Below are positions 41,879 to 51,585 of a stretch of DNA of 64,000 bases, one piece after another. This DNA comes from Actinokineospora globicatena. Its GTDB lineage: Bacteria; Actinomycetota; Actinomycetes; Mycobacteriales; Pseudonocardiaceae. Within the stretch, counting starts at the first letter, position 1. Every line of letters begins with the position of its first letter. The position numbers and the translations under genes are program-made. The notes below the pieces were generated by a model. That model was not told where the DNA came from and searched no databases. It saw only the letters and a program-made list of their open reading frames with translations. The stretch covers positions 2,356,001 to 2,420,000 of the forward strand of contig NZ_JAMTCR010000002.1 of assembly GCF_024171945.1 (NCBI RefSeq), written 5' to 3'.

Positions 41879-43996
41879 GTGAGCAATACCGATCTACTGA
41901 GCAGCGACCCGGCCGCGAAGGCACAAGCCAACGGGGGCGCACCCCGGCGCAGGGCGGGCCTGTCCGGCATGGTCCTCGCCGAACTGCGTGAGCTCGCGGG
42001 CCAACTGGGGATCACCAGCACCACCGGCATGCGCAAGGGCGACCTGATCGCGGCCATCAAGGAGCGGCAGGACGGCGGCTCTGGCGGGACCGCGCAGCAG
42101 CTGCCGCTCAACGGCACCGACACCGCGGTCGAGACCAAGCCCAAGCGCGAGCGGGCGAGCAAGGTCGAGCGGCCGGTCGAGGCGACCGAGGTCGCCGCGC
42201 CGCCCGCGCCCGTGGAGACCGCCGTGGAGGCGCCGCGCCAGGACGGCGGCCGGGACAACCGCCGCCGCCGCGGGTCCAGCCGCGCCGCGGGCAGCCCGGA
42301 GGCGATCGCCGCGACGGCGACCACGGCCACCGCGCCGCAGGCCCCGGCCGAGCAGGCGTCCGCGCCCGCCCAGGTCGAGCAGCCGCGCCGCACCGAGTCC
42401 AGGGAGGACAACCGTCCCGAGCGCCGCGACCGCAACGACCGCGGCCGTGACCGCGGCGACCGCCAGGACCGCGGCGACCGCAACGACCGGGGTGACCGGT
42501 CCGACCGCGGTGAGCGCAACGATCGCGGCGACCGCAACGACCGTGGCGACCGTCAGGACCGGGGCGACCGCAACGACAGGGGCGACCGCAACGACCGCGG
42601 GGACCGCAACGACCGGGGTGACCGCGGGGATCGCAACGACCGCGGCGACCGTGGCGACCGCAACCGGCAGGACCGCCAGGACCGGCAGTCCGAGGGCCGC
42701 CAGTCCGACCGCCAGGACAACCGCCCGCTCGACGATGACGACGACGGCGAGGGCGGCGGTCGCCGCGGTCGCCGCTTCCGGGACCGCCGCCGTCGCGGTG
42801 GTCGCGTCGAGGGTGGCAGCACCGGCGGGCAGAACGACACCGACGTGCGCGACGACGACGTCCTGCTCCCGGTCGCGGGCGTGCTCGACGTGCTGGAGAA
42901 CTACGCCTTCGTGCGCACCTCCGGCTACCTCGCGGGCCCCAACGACGTCTACGTCTCGCTGTCGCTGGTGCGCAAGTACGGGCTGCGCCGCGGCGACGCC
43001 ATCACCGGCCAGGTCCGCCAGCCGCGCGAGGGCGAGGCCCAGCGGCAGAAGTTCAACCCGCTGGTCCGGGTGGAGTCGATCAACGGCCTCGAGCCCGACC
43101 AGGCGCGCAACCGCCCGGAGTTCACCAAGCTCACGCCGCTCTACCCCAATGAGCGGCTGCGCCTGGAGACCGAGCCGCACATCCTCACCACCCGCGTCAT
43201 CGACCTGGTGATGCCGGTCGGCAAGGGGCAGCGCGCGCTCATCGTGTCGCCGCCCAAGGCGGGCAAGACCTCGGTGCTGCAGGCGATCGCCAACGCGATC
43301 ACCACCAACAACCCCGAGGTCTACCTCATGGTGGTGCTCGTCGACGAGCGCCCGGAAGAGGTCACCGACATGCAGCGCTCGGTCAAGGGTGAGGTCATCG
43401 CCTCCACCTTCGACCGGCCGCCGGGTGACCACACCACGGTCGCGGAGCTGTCCATCGAGCGCGCCAAGCGCCTGGTGGAGATGGGCCACGACGTGGTGGT
43501 GCTGCTCGACTCGATCACCCGCCTCGGCCGCGCGTACAACCTCGCGGCCCCGGCGTCCGGCCGGATCCTCTCCGGTGGTGTCGACTCGACGGCGCTGTTC
43601 CCGCCCAAGCGCTTCCTCGGCGCGGCGCGCAACATCGAGGGTGGCGGTTCGCTGACCATCTTCGCCACCGCGCTGGTGGAGACCGGTTCCGCCGGTGACA
43701 CCGTGATCTTCGAGGAGTTCAAGGGCACCGGCAACGCCGAGCTCAAGCTGGACCGCAAGATCGCCGACAAGCGGATCTTCCCCGCCGTCGACGTCGACCC
43801 GTCCGGCACCCGCAAGGAGGAGCTGCTGCTCCCGCCGGACGAGCTCGCGGTCACCGTCAAGCTGCGCCGGGTGCTGCACGCGCTCGACAGCCAGGCCGCC
43901 ATCGAGCTGCTGCTCGACCGGCTGCGCAAGTCCCGCACCAACATCGAGTTCCTGATGCAGGTCGCGAAGAACACCCCGGCCGGGAACGACGACTAG
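41879..43996 (+). CDS. rho: Transcription termination factor Rho with actinobacterial insertion
   Basis: Hexameric RNA helicase that ends transcription. The 705 residues are far longer than E. coli Rho (419). An N-terminal Rho_N domain (about 25-60, LSGMVLAELRELAGQLGITS) is followed by an Arg/Asp/Gly/Asn-rich disordered insertion (about 181-308, with repeated RNDRGDR). Next come the cold-shock-like RNA-binding domain (about 325-400) and the RecA-type ATPase with AGKT at 461-464, then LDSITRLGRAYN and the Q/R-loop region. The insertion is typical of actinobacteria and adds RNA binding. It is followed by a terminator at 44012-44050. Confidence 0.97.
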   Translation: MSNTDLLSSDPAAKAQANGGAPRRRAGLSGMVLAELRELAGQLGITSTTGMRKGDLIAAIKERQDGGSGGTAQQLPLNGTDTAVETKPKRERASKVERPVEATEVAAPPAPVETAVEAPRQDGGRDNRRRRGSSRAAGSPEAIAATATTATAPQAPAEQASAPAQVEQPRRTESREDNRPERRDRNDRGRDRGDRQDRGDRNDRGDRSDRGERNDRGDRNDRGDRQDRGDRNDRGDRNDRGDRNDRGDRGDRNDRGDRGDRNRQDRQDRQSEGRQSDRQDNRPLDDDDDGEGGGRRGRRFRDRRRRGGRVEGGSTGGQNDTDVRDDDVLLPVAGVLDVLENYAFVRTSGYLAGPNDVYVSLSLVRKYGLRRGDAITGQVRQPREGEAQRQKFNPLVRVESINGLEPDQARNRPEFTKLTPLYPNERLRLETEPHILTTRVIDLVMPVGKGQRALIVSPPKAGKTSVLQAIANAITTNNPEVYLMVVLVDERPEEVTDMQRSVKGEVIASTFDRPPGDHTTVAELSIERAKRLVEMGHDVVVLLDSITRLGRAYNLAAPASGRILSGGVDSTALFPPKRFLGAARNIEGGGSLTIFATALVETGSAGDTVIFEEFKGTGNAELKLDRKIADKRIFPAVDVDPSGTRKEELLLPPDELAVTVKLRRVLHALDSQAAIELLLDRLRKSRTNIEFLMQVAKNTPAGNDD

Positions 43997-44002
43997 TCGT
44001 CC

Positions 44003-44395
44003 CTAGCCACCACCGAGTCCCCGCGGGCCACTGGCGCGCGGGGACTCGGTCGTCGCGGCGGCCACCAGCGCCACCGTGGCCGGGATGCCCAGGCTCATCG
44101 CGAGCCCGCTGGGCACCGCCACCCCGTGCAGCGCCAGCCCGGCGCCGAACACCGCGACCGGGTAGGGCAGCGCCAGCGCGGCCCGCTGCGCGGTCGACCA
44201 CCAGGTGACCGACGGTCCCAGTGCGACGGTCACCGCGGCGGCCGCGCCGAGCAGGCCGCTGGAGAGGGTCACCGGCCACGACGCGCCCAGCAGCAGCCCG
44301 CCGAGCGCGGTGAGGCCGAGCACGGACAGCGTGAACAGCACGGGCACCGCCAGCCACGCCACGGGCGAGAGCGGCCGGCCCAGAGCAGGGCGCAC
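44003..44395 (-). CDS. Hypothetical membrane protein, 130 aa
   Basis: Four predicted membrane helices with short loops ([73 protein letters not shown]). I choose GTG 44395; a longer frame from 44473 adds a Pro/Arg-rich segment that is unlikely to be translated. No family recognised. It is convergent with rho and divergent from rpmE. Confidence 0.55.
   Translation of the reverse strand: MRPALGRPLSPVAWLAVPVLFTLSVLGLTALGGLLLGASWPVTLSSGLLGAAAAVTVALGPSVTWWSTAQRAALALPYPVAVFGAGLALHGVAVPSGLAMSLGIPATVALVAAATTESPRASGPRGLGGG
44012..44050 (+). terminator. Terminator of rho, probably bidirectional
   Basis: A perfect 14-bp stem (ACCGAGTCCCCGCG and complement, loop of about 11 bases) lies 15 bases after the rho stop. 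It overlaps the 3' end of the convergent membrane-protein gene. Confidence 0.82.
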
Positions 44396-44673
44396 CCGTC
44401 GATTCTCCGTCGACCCGGGCGCTTCCCCGGGTGGGCATCGGTGAGCGGGCGCGGGGCTGCGGCGGGAGGGCACCCTGGTCCGACGAGCGGTGGACCGGCC
44501 CGGACCACGGGCCGGGTGCTCCGACCTGGGGCTGGAATACCCCGACCGGGGGCCGCGTTACACCGATCGCCAGCCCGTCTGGCAGACTGCTAGGTCGAGT
44601 CCGGCTCCGGTTCACCCCGCCAGCGACACCTGGTCCGCGGGGACCCGGCGGCCACACGAGAGAGGCGACCACC

Positions 44674-44895
44674 GTGAAGAACGGTATCCACCCCGAGTAC
44701 GTCACCACCGCGGTGACCTGCGGCTGCGGGAACTCCTTCAGCACCCGCAGCACCAAGACCAGCGGCAGCATCTTCGTCGAGGTCTGCTCCGCCTGCCACC
44801 CGTTCTACACCGGCAAGCAGAAGATCCTCGACACCGGCGGCCGGGTCGCGCGGTTCGAGGCCCGCTACGGCAAGCGGACCAAGACCGCCAAGTAG
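44674..44895 (+). CDS. rpmE: 50S ribosomal protein L31
   Basis: The 73-residue L31 of the zinc-binding (C+) type: CGCGNSF near residue 16 and [10 protein letters not shown] near residue 38 supply the Cys ligands, followed by the usual basic tail. Its position between rho and prfA is conserved in actinobacteria. GTG 44674 is preceded by GAGAGG. A perfect terminator hairpin follows. Confidence 0.97.
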   Translation: MKNGIHPEYVTTAVTCGCGNSFSTRSTKTSGSIFVEVCSACHPFYTGKQKILDTGGRVARFEARYGKRTKTAK

Positions 44896-44904
44896 CCACG
44901 CTCA

Positions 44905-44935
44905 CGGCGCCCGCCCGGGACTCGGGCGGGCGCCG
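44905..44935 (+). terminator. Terminator after rpmE
   Basis: A perfect 13-bp stem (CGGCGCCCGCCCG and complement) with a 5-base loop, 9 bases after the rpmE stop and before prfA. Confidence 0.85.
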
Positions 44936-44976
44936 TTCGCATGGCGGGGTCTTGGCGCACTACGAGGGGAGTCGGC

Positions 44977-46053
44977 GTGGACGCCGGAACACTGAGCCAG
45001 CTGCGGGCCGAGCACGCCGAGCTGGAGTCCGAGCTGGCTGACCCGTCGGTGCACGCCGACCAGGACCGGGCCCGCAAGCTGGGGCGCCGCTACGCCCAGC
45101 TGTCGCCGGTGATCAAGGCCCACCGCGAGCTCGAGGCCGCCCGCAGCGACCTGGAGGCCGCCCGCGAGCTGGCCGGTGAGGACGCCGCGTTCGCCGCGGA
45201 GGCCGAGGAGCTGGCCGCGCGCATCCCCGGGCTGGAGACCAAGCTCACCGAGCTGCTGCTGCCGCGCGACCCGCACGACGGCGCCGACGTGCTGCTGGAG
45301 GTCAAGTCCGGCGAGGGCGGCGAGGAGTCCGCGCTGTTCGCTGGCGACCTGCTGCGGATGTACCTGCGCTACGCCGAGCGGCACGGCTGGAAGGCCGAGG
45401 TGCTCGACGGCACCGAGTCCGACCTCGGCGGCTACAAGGACGTCACCGTCGCCATCAAGAGCAAGGCCAGCGACCCCGAGGGCGTGTGGGCCAGGCTCAA
45501 GTTCGAGGGCGGCGTGCACCGGGTGCAGCGGGTCCCGGTGACCGAGTCGCAGGGCCGCATCCACACCTCCGCCGCCGGTGTCCTGGTGGTGCCCGAGGTC
45601 GAGGACACCGAGGACGTCGGCGAGATCCCGGACAAGGACCTGCGCATCGACGTGTACCGGTCCTCCGGCAAGGGCGGGCAGAGCGTCAACACGACCGACT
45701 CCGCGGTGCGCATCACGCACCTGCCCACCGGCATCGTGGTGTCCTGCCAGAACGAGCGCTCGCAGCTGCAGAACAAGGCGCGCGCCATGATGGTGCTGCG
45801 CGCCAGGCTGCTCGCCGCCGCCGAGGAGGAGGCCGCGCGGCAGGCCTCCGACGCGCGCCGCAGCCAGATCCGCACCGTGGACCGCTCCGAGCGGGTGCGC
45901 ACGTACAACTTCCCGGAGAACCGCATCTCCGACCACCGCGTCGGCTACAAGGCGCACAACCTGGAAGCCGTGCTGGACGGCGAACTCGACGGCGTGCTCG
46001 ACGCCCTCGCCGAGGCAGACCGCGCCGAGCGCCTCGCCAACTCGGCGGGCTGA
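44977..46053 (+). CDS. prfA: Peptide chain release factor 1
   Basis: Reads UAA and UAG and triggers peptide release. The 358 residues contain the RF1 discriminator P-x-T ([14 protein letters not shown]) and the catalytic GGQ loop ([16 protein letters not shown]). GTG 44977 with GGAG 8 bases upstream is preferred over an upstream in-frame ATG at 44941, which is very close to the rpmE terminator. It is followed after 4 bases by prmC, which modifies the GGQ glutamine. Confidence 0.96.
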   Translation: MDAGTLSQLRAEHAELESELADPSVHADQDRARKLGRRYAQLSPVIKAHRELEAARSDLEAARELAGEDAAFAAEAEELAARIPGLETKLTELLLPRDPHDGADVLLEVKSGEGGEESALFAGDLLRMYLRYAERHGWKAEVLDGTESDLGGYKDVTVAIKSKASDPEGVWARLKFEGGVHRVQRVPVTESQGRIHTSAAGVLVVPEVEDTEDVGEIPDKDLRIDVYRSSGKGGQSVNTTDSAVRITHLPTGIVVSCQNERSQLQNKARAMMVLRARLLAAAEEEAARQASDARRSQIRTVDRSERVRTYNFPENRISDHRVGYKAHNLEAVLDGELDGVLDALAEADRAERLANSAG

Positions 46054-46057
46054 CCCC

Positions 46058-46924
46058 GTGCGCCACCCCCTCCGCCTGGCCATCCGCGACGCCGAACGCC
46101 TGCTCACCGCCGCCGGGGTGGACTCCCCGCGGGTCGACGCGGAACTGCTGGCCGCGCACGTGCTGGGGGTGGAGCGGGGGACGCTGGTCATGGTCCCGCT
46201 GGTCGACTCGTCCCAAGTGGACGAACTGGCCGGTCTGGTCCGCCGTCGCGCGGCCCGGGAACCGTTGCAGCACTTGACCGGCACCGCCGCGATGGGTGCG
46301 CTCGACGTGCTGGTGGGGCCGGGGGTGTTCGTGCCCCGACCGGAGACGGAACTGCTGCTGGAGTGGGGGCTTGCCGCGCTGGACGGGGTCACGGCGCCGG
46401 TGGTCGTGGACTTGTGCACGGGCTCGGGGGTGCTCGCTTTGGCTGTGGCCCAGGCCCGCCCGGACGCCGTCGTGCACGCGGTGGAGCTGGACTCGTCGGC
46501 GCTGGCTTGGGCTCGACGGAACTCTGACGTCCGGGTCAGCGCTGGGGACACGCCGATTCGGTTGCACCACGGGGATGTGACCGACCGGGCGGTTCTGTCC
46601 GAGATGGACGGACAGGTGGACCTTGTGCTGTGCAACCCGCCTTACGTGCCGGAGGGCACGGAGGTCCCACCCGAGGTGTCCACTTTCGACCCCGCCCACG
46701 CCGTGTTCTCCGGCCCGGACGGCCTCACGGTCATCCGCTCGGTCGTCTCCCTCGCCGCCCGCTTACTCCGCCCCGGCGCCCCAGTGGCAATCGAACACGA
46801 CGACACCCACGGCGAATCAGTCCCAGCCCTCCTCCGCGCCCGCCGAGTCCTCACGGACGTCCGCGCCCACACCGACCTAGCCGGCCGCCCCCGATTCGCC
46901 ACAGCGGTCCGCGCCACCAGCTGA
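46058..46924 (+). CDS. prmC: Release factor glutamine N5-methyltransferase
   Basis: SAM-dependent enzyme that methylates the GGQ glutamine of release factors. The 288 residues have an N-terminal helical domain, the SAM-binding VVDLCTGSGVLALAVA near residue 118 and the catalytic LVLCNPPYVPEG near 190. It is placed directly after prfA, as in most bacteria. The GTG at 46058 lies 4 bases after the prfA stop. Confidence 0.95.
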   Translation: MRHPLRLAIRDAERLLTAAGVDSPRVDAELLAAHVLGVERGTLVMVPLVDSSQVDELAGLVRRRAAREPLQHLTGTAAMGALDVLVGPGVFVPRPETELLLEWGLAALDGVTAPVVVDLCTGSGVLALAVAQARPDAVVHAVELDSSALAWARRNSDVRVSAGDTPIRLHHGDVTDRAVLSEMDGQVDLVLCNPPYVPEGTEVPPEVSTFDPAHAVFSGPDGLTVIRSVVSLAARLLRPGAPVAIEHDDTHGESVPALLRARRVLTDVRAHTDLAGRPRFATAVRATS

Positions 46925-47045
46925 GCGCCCCTGCCCCCGGTCGCATTTCCCACAGGGCGATGACCGCCAGCGCGACCACCACCGTGTCGACCAGCTCGCG
47001 CCTGCGCTTGGCGTCGTCGCGGCGGGCGGTGGGGTGTTCCGTCAT
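46851..47045 (-). CDS. Possible small membrane protein, 64 aa
   Basis: From ATG 47045 a frame gives a charged N-terminus (MTEHPTARRDDAKRRRELVD), one membrane helix (TVVVALAVIALWEM) and a basic tail. Its 3' 74 bases overlap the end of prmC on the opposite strand. The charge-helix pattern is protein-like, but there is no family support. Confidence 0.35.
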   Translation of the reverse strand: MTEHPTARRDDAKRRRELVDTVVVALAVIALWEMRPGAGALSWWRGPLWRIGGGRLGRCGRGRP

Positions 47046-47141
47046 CCGTACCCCGGAAGCGGGATTCGTATCGAGTACGGTCACTCGTGGTGGGTCACAG
47101 TCCACCAAGGAGTGAAATCGGTCAACCCTCGCCCGGAGCGC

Positions 47142-47906
47142 TCAGGGGGTGCTGTTGTCGACCATCGTGTTGAAGATCGGCTTGGTCTCCGACCAGCGCG
47201 CGGCCGGCGCGCTGGCGTAGAGGAAGTACTCGGTGCCGCCGATCCGCCAGTACAGCGAGTGCGCCCGCCGCCTGCCCGCCGCCGAGTCGTGCTCGAACTC
47301 CCAGTCCAGCGCCTCCACGTCGTGGTAGGTCGCCGTGCCCAGGCTGTGCCGCTGGAAGCCCCGGTGCGCGCCCGCGAAGCGCAGTTCGTAGTCCACGTGC
47401 GAGGCCACCAGGTCCTCGGCCGGTGCCGGGGCGCCGCCGTAGCGGACGTACCTGCCGGGGTCGTCGGGGTCGGTGGCCTGCATGGCGCCGGGGCCGGACG
47501 AGCGGGTGATCGTCCAGCCGACCGGGATCGTGGTGATCAGCCCGCCGGGACCGGCCACGCGCTGGTAGCCCTCGGGCACCGGCATCGCGACCGGCGACGG
47601 CGTGCCCGCGGTCGTGGTCGACGGTGGTGTGGGGGCCTCGGTGTAGACGTAGACCGGGTAGGCCTGGACCTGGGGTTCCCGCGGGGCGACCAGCAGCACC
47701 GTGCCGACCGCCGCGCTCACCGCGGCGTAGGCGACGACGAGTGAGGACGCCAGCCATCGCGAGCTGAGCTGGTATCCCCTGCCCGCCCGATGTCCCCGTC
47801 GGCGGTAACTGGTCGTGGTGGCTCCCCTGGCGTCCGGTGGGTCAGATCCCCGGTATGGCGTACTGAGGGTAGCGTGCGCACCTGGGTGATCCAATGCTAC
47901 GAACAT
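47142..47906 (-). CDS. Hypothetical membrane-anchored protein with external domain, 254 aa
   Basis: One membrane helix (WLASSLVVAYAAVSAAVGTVLL, about residues 50-72), a Pro/Thr linker, then an external domain resembling serine/threonine-kinase-linked or lipoprotein sensor domains of actinobacteria (YQRVAGPGGLITTIPVGWTI, ending ETKPIFNTMVDNS). The start at ATG 47906 overlaps the divergent gene by 13 bases, so the real start may lie further in, but no better codon is visible before the membrane helix. Function is unknown. Confidence 0.6.
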   Translation of the reverse strand: MFVALDHPGAHATLSTPYRGSDPPDARGATTTSYRRRGHRAGRGYQLSSRWLASSLVVAYAAVSAAVGTVLLVAPREPQVQAYPVYVYTEAPTPPSTTTAGTPSPVAMPVPEGYQRVAGPGGLITTIPVGWTITRSSGPGAMQATDPDDPGRYVRYGGAPAPAEDLVASHVDYELRFAGAHRGFQRHSLGTATYHDVEALDWEFEHDSAAGRRRAHSLYWRIGGTEYFLYASAPAARWSETKPIFNTMVDNSTP

Positions 47907-48721
47907 GGCAGGACATCACCGCCAAGTGGCGGCTGGTGACCGACAGCGACCACGGCGCCGACGACACCGGTCCGGTCGCCGCACGGCAGTTCGCCGCGGC
48001 GGCGCGGGCCGAGTTGGTCGCGGGCCGCCTGGACGCCGCTGTCGCGGGTTTCGAGGAGGCAGCGGCCCTGCGCGCCCACCCCTTGGACCAGGTGGGCATC
48101 GGCGACGTCCTGCTGGCCCGGGGGCACTGGCGAACGGCGGCGGGCCACTACCGCGCGGCCGCCGAGATGGACCCGGACAACGTGCTCGTCGCCCTCGGCC
48201 TGTCCCAGGTGATGGTCGCCGCGGGCGAGGCCGAGCGTGCCGCTGAGGAGTTGGAGCGCCGCTTCGGGGACAGCGCGGACCCGGTGCTGCGGTACTACCT
48301 GGCGAGCACGTGGACCTCCGTCGGCGACCAGGTGCGCGCGGCCACGGACGACGAGGTCCTGGTGATCGCGAACGAACACCAACTCCGCCTCTGCGAACAC
48401 GCCGCGACCCGAGTACTCGCGCTGGACGTGGAAGACCACGAACTCCGGCGAGGGGCCGAACGCCTCCTGGCCGAGGTGCGCTCCGGCCGACGGTGGCAGT
48501 GGAAGCCCGAGGGAATCGCGGTGAGCCTGGCCGTGCTGGCGGTCTCGTTGGGACTGACCCTTGTGGCCGTCGGCGGCATCACGGGCAGCGCCTTGGTGGT
48601 GGCGGCGGGGATCGTCGCGGGCAGCGGCCTGCTGTACTTGATCGTCGTCCGCTTCCGACGCCAGGTGTGGGAGCAACGGGCCGCGGCGCTGGCTGATCGG
48701 ATCGTGCGGCCTGGGGCTTGA
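47894..48721 (+). CDS. TPR-containing membrane protein, 275 aa
   Basis: Cytoplasmic TPR-like helices (about 28-110: AAARAELVAGRLDAAVAGFE, LLARGHWRTAAGHYRAAAEM), a middle helical part, then two membrane helices near the end (about 205-255) and a short basic tail. It looks like an adaptor tethered by its C-terminus. ATG 47894 has weak initiation signals. It is divergent from, and slightly overlapping, the 254-aa gene. Confidence 0.6.
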   Translation: MLRTWQDITAKWRLVTDSDHGADDTGPVAARQFAAAARAELVAGRLDAAVAGFEEAAALRAHPLDQVGIGDVLLARGHWRTAAGHYRAAAEMDPDNVLVALGLSQVMVAAGEAERAAEELERRFGDSADPVLRYYLASTWTSVGDQVRAATDDEVLVIANEHQLRLCEHAATRVLALDVEDHELRRGAERLLAEVRSGRRWQWKPEGIAVSLAVLAVSLGLTLVAVGGITGSALVVAAGIVAGSGLLYLIVVRFRRQVWEQRAAALADRIVRPGA

Positions 48722-49170
48722 GTCCATTGTGGACTCTCTATGGGTGGTCGTGGCGCTTGATGATCTCTGTCGGGGCGATGTGCCAGCGTTGCTGATCTTC
48801 GTTTGGTGATCATGGCTGCGACCAGGGGATCGTTGTGGGGCTCTGCTTCGATATTCATGCTTATGGGGTACAGAAGTTATCCACATGTGGATCTCTGCGG
48901 GGGTCGGTTCAAGATCGACTGTCGGTGGGTCCCGGTAGACTGGCCCAGGGACGCCCCCCGGAGAGGGTGGGGGCTGGGCAGGGGGTTGCCTGCGCGCGCG
49001 GGCGCGAAGCGGGGTTGGTGGGGCCGCCGAGTCGGTGCGGCTGGCGAGACGGTGGGCCGATGGGGGACGGGTAAGGCCATCGCGTTGGTGGGGTTGGCGG
49101 GGGCAGGGCCGATGGTGGGTGGGTGGGGGCGGGAGCAGTAGGGGCGTGTCGGGGGTGGGGTGGGCAGCGC
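48722..49170. other. 449-bp intergenic stretch
   Basis: No supported gene. The right half (48960-49165) is strongly G-rich on the plus strand. ORFs crossing it read as Gly/Arg-rich low complexity. Confidence 0.5.
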
Positions 49171-49182
49171 TAGGCTCGTTGG
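49171..49182 (+). promoter_or_regulatory. Candidate -10 element for leaderless tsaC mRNA
   Basis: TAGGCT at 49171-49176 followed by exactly 6 bases and the GTG start, with no ribosome-binding site: the same arrangement as at hsdM and nrtL. Confidence 0.45.
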
Positions 49183-49830
49183 GTGACGGTCTTTGACTGT
49201 GGTGATCGCGGGCAGCGGGTGGATGGGTTGGGGGCCGCGGCCAGTGCGGTGAGGGCTGGGCGGTTGGTGGTGGTGCCTACCGACACCGTGTACGGGATCG
49301 GGTGTGATGCCTTCTCGGCCACCGCGGTCGCTGGGTTGTTGGCGGCGAAGAACCGGGGGCCGGACATGCCGGTCGGGGTTCTGGTGGGGTCGTGGTCGAC
49401 CATCGACGGGCTCGTGCTGTCGGTTCCGCACACCGCGCGGACGTTGGTCGAGGCGTTCTGGCCGGGTGACCTGTCGATCGTGTTGCCGCACGCGCCGTCG
49501 TTGAACTGGGACCTGGGGCGGACCGGGGGGACGGTCATGTTGCGCATGCCGTTGCACCCGGTGGCCATCGAGTTGCTGCGCGAGGTCGGGCCGATGGCGG
49601 TCACGAGCGCCAACAAGTCCGGGCAGCCCCCCGCCGCGACCGCGCAAGAGGCCGTCGAGCAGTTCGGGGACCTGGTTTCCATCTACCTCGACGGCGGGCC
49701 GTCCAAGGACCTGGTTCCGTCCACGATCGTCGACCTGACCGGGGACGAGCCGCTGGTGCTGCGCGAGGGCGCGGTCAGCATCGCCGCCGTGCGCGAGGCG
49801 TTGGGCACCGAGGTGCGGTCCGCGCGGTAG
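49183..49830 (+). CDS. tsaC: L-threonylcarbamoyladenylate synthase (TsaC/Sua5/YwlC family)
   Basis: Makes threonylcarbamoyl-AMP from threonine, bicarbonate and ATP for the t6A37 modification of ANN-decoding tRNAs. The 215 residues match the short YrdC form: VVPTDTVYGIGCDAF near residue 31, AAKNRG near 55 and the VTSANKSGQ motif near 145. The leaderless-type -10 box supports GTG 49183. It precedes wecA, as in mycobacteria. Confidence 0.93.
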   Translation: MTVFDCGDRGQRVDGLGAAASAVRAGRLVVVPTDTVYGIGCDAFSATAVAGLLAAKNRGPDMPVGVLVGSWSTIDGLVLSVPHTARTLVEAFWPGDLSIVLPHAPSLNWDLGRTGGTVMLRMPLHPVAIELLREVGPMAVTSANKSGQPPAATAQEAVEQFGDLVSIYLDGGPSKDLVPSTIVDLTGDEPLVLREGAVSIAAVREALGTEVRSAR

Positions 49831-49936
49831 GGTCGGTCCCTCCCCGCTAGACCTGTGTGAAATTCCCGTCCGACCTGCAGGAGACGCGACCCGCCGTGCC
49901 CCCGTCGTCCTACCCCAGTGCCAGGGACGCCCGCGC

Positions 49937-51091
49937 GTGATCCCCACGGGCGACCTCGCTCCAGCGGGCCTTCCGGTCCGCGAGTACCTGCTGGTCGGAC
50001 TGGTCACCGCGGTGCTGACCTTCCTGCTCACCGGCCTGGTCCGGCTCTTCGCGATCCGCTTCGGCGCGGTCGCCTACCCCCGCCAGCGCGACGTGCACGT
50101 GGTGCCGATGCCGCGCCTGGGCGGGCTCGCGATGTACCTGGGCGTGTGCGGCGGCATGCTGCTCGCCCACCAACTGCCCGTGCTGCGCCGCGCGTTCGAC
50201 TACTCGTTCGACCCGACGGCCGTGCTCATCGGCGGCGGGATCATCGTGTTCATCGGGATCCTCGACGACCGGTTCGAGCTGGACTCGCTGACCAAGCTCG
50301 CGGGCCAGACGACCTGCGCGGGCATCCTGGTGCTCTACGGGATCCAGTGGTCGGTGCTGTGGGTGCCGTGGGGCGGCGACGAGAACGCCTTCGGGTCGGT
50401 GCTGATCCTCGACCAGAACCAGGGCGGCCTGCTGGCCATCCTGCTCGCCGTCACCCTGATCAACGCGATCAACTTCATCGACGGCCTGGACGGGCTCGCC
50501 GCCGGGGTCGGCATGATCGCCGCCGCCGCCACCGCGGTGTTCGCGCTGCACCTGCTCGACCTCTCCGGCGGCGACGTCGGCACCTACTCGCCCGCGCTGA
50601 TCGCCGCGACCCTGGCCGGGGCGTGCCTGGGCTTCCTGCCGCACAACTTCCAGCCCGCCCGGCTGTTCATGGGCGACTCCGGCTCGATGCTCATCGGCCT
50701 GATGCTCGCCGCCGCCAGCACCACCGCCTCCGGCCGGGCCAACCCGCCGATCTGGGGCCTGTCCGACGCCATCGCGCTGTTCTCGCCGCTGCTGATCGTG
50801 GCCGCGGTGCTGTTCATCCCGGTGCTCGACCTGCTGCTGGCCATCATCCGCCGCACCAGGCGCGGGGTCAGCCCGTTCTCCGCGGACAAGATGCACCTGC
50901 ACCACCGGCTGCTGGAGATCGGCCACTCCCAGCGCCGCGCGGTCCTGCTCATCTACTTGTGGGCCGGTCTGCTCGCCTTCGGCGCGGTCGCGGTCACCGT
51001 GTACGACATCTCGGCGGTCATCTGGGTGGTCGGCATCGGCGTCCTGATCGCGGTGATCATCTCCGCCATCCCTAGACTGAGGTCACGATGA
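49937..51091 (+). CDS. wecA: Undecaprenyl/decaprenyl-phosphate GlcNAc-1-phosphate transferase (WecA family)
   Basis: Integral membrane enzyme that loads GlcNAc-1-P on polyprenyl phosphate, the first step of the mycolyl-arabinogalactan linkage unit or related cell-wall polymers. The 384 residues have ~11 membrane helices with RQRDVHVVPMPRLGG, the Asp motif GILDDRFELD, NFIDGLDGLAAG and the GDSGSMLIG loop near residue 250. Location just upstream of the atp genes matches mycobacterial Rv1302. GTG 49937 is weakly supported; the stop overlaps the next ATG (ATGA). Confidence 0.93.
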   Translation: MIPTGDLAPAGLPVREYLLVGLVTAVLTFLLTGLVRLFAIRFGAVAYPRQRDVHVVPMPRLGGLAMYLGVCGGMLLAHQLPVLRRAFDYSFDPTAVLIGGGIIVFIGILDDRFELDSLTKLAGQTTCAGILVLYGIQWSVLWVPWGGDENAFGSVLILDQNQGGLLAILLAVTLINAINFIDGLDGLAAGVGMIAAAATAVFALHLLDLSGGDVGTYSPALIAATLAGACLGFLPHNFQPARLFMGDSGSMLIGLMLAAASTTASGRANPPIWGLSDAIALFSPLLIVAAVLFIPVLDLLLAIIRRTRRGVSPFSADKMHLHHRLLEIGHSQRRAVLLIYLWAGLLAFGAVAVTVYDISAVIWVVGIGVLIAVIISAIPRLRSR

Positions 51092-51585
51092 GCGACGACG
51101 ACCAGAGCGCAGGCACCGCGACCTCGGGGACCCCGGCTGCCGACAGCGCGACGCCCCGGACCGATCCGCACGCCCAGTCGCTGCTGACGTTGGCCAACGC
51201 CATGTTCCGCTACGCACTGTGGCCCTCGCTGGCCACGATCGCGATCGGCGCCGCGCTGTTCGGTGTGCTCAACGGCACTCCAGGGCTCCTCGGCGCGCTG
51301 GTCGGCGGGCTGCTGGCGGCCGGGTCGTCGCTGCTGACCCTGGTGCTGATGCGCAAGACCGCCCACCTCGGCCCGCACATAGGCATGGCGGCGTCGCTCG
51401 GCGGTTTCGTGGGCAAGCTGCTCGTGCTGCTGCTGGTGATGACGGCGCTGCGCGGGGTGGACGCGTTGCACGCCAAGTCGCTGGGTATCACGATGGTCGC
51501 GGTGGTCGTCGTCGCCGCGGCGGCCGAGGCCTTGGCGTTTCGCAGGACCAAGCTGCCGACCATCATCCCGGCGGGCGAGAAGTAG
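51088..51585 (+). CDS. AtpI-like membrane protein upstream of the ATP synthase operon, 165 aa
   Basis: A disordered acidic/Thr-rich N-terminus (~30 residues) is followed by four membrane helices arranged as two hairpins (YALWPSLATIAIGAALFGVL, GALVGGLLAAGSSLLTLVLM and two more). It corresponds in position and layout to Rv1303 of M. tuberculosis. AtpI/UncI-like proteins help assemble the c-ring or supply magnesium. ATGA overlap with wecA. Confidence 0.8.
   Translation: MSDDDQSAGTATSGTPAADSATPRTDPHAQSLLTLANAMFRYALWPSLATIAIGAALFGVLNGTPGLLGALVGGLLAAGSSLLTLVLMRKTAHLGPHIGMAASLGGFVGKLLVLLLVMTALRGVDALHAKSLGITMVAVVVVAAAAEALAFRRTKLPTIIPAGEK

Noticed and set aside
41894..43879. A 661-residue minus-strand frame opposite rho
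   Set aside because: It is a mirror of the biased rho codon pattern and has no recognisable domain; rho is certain.
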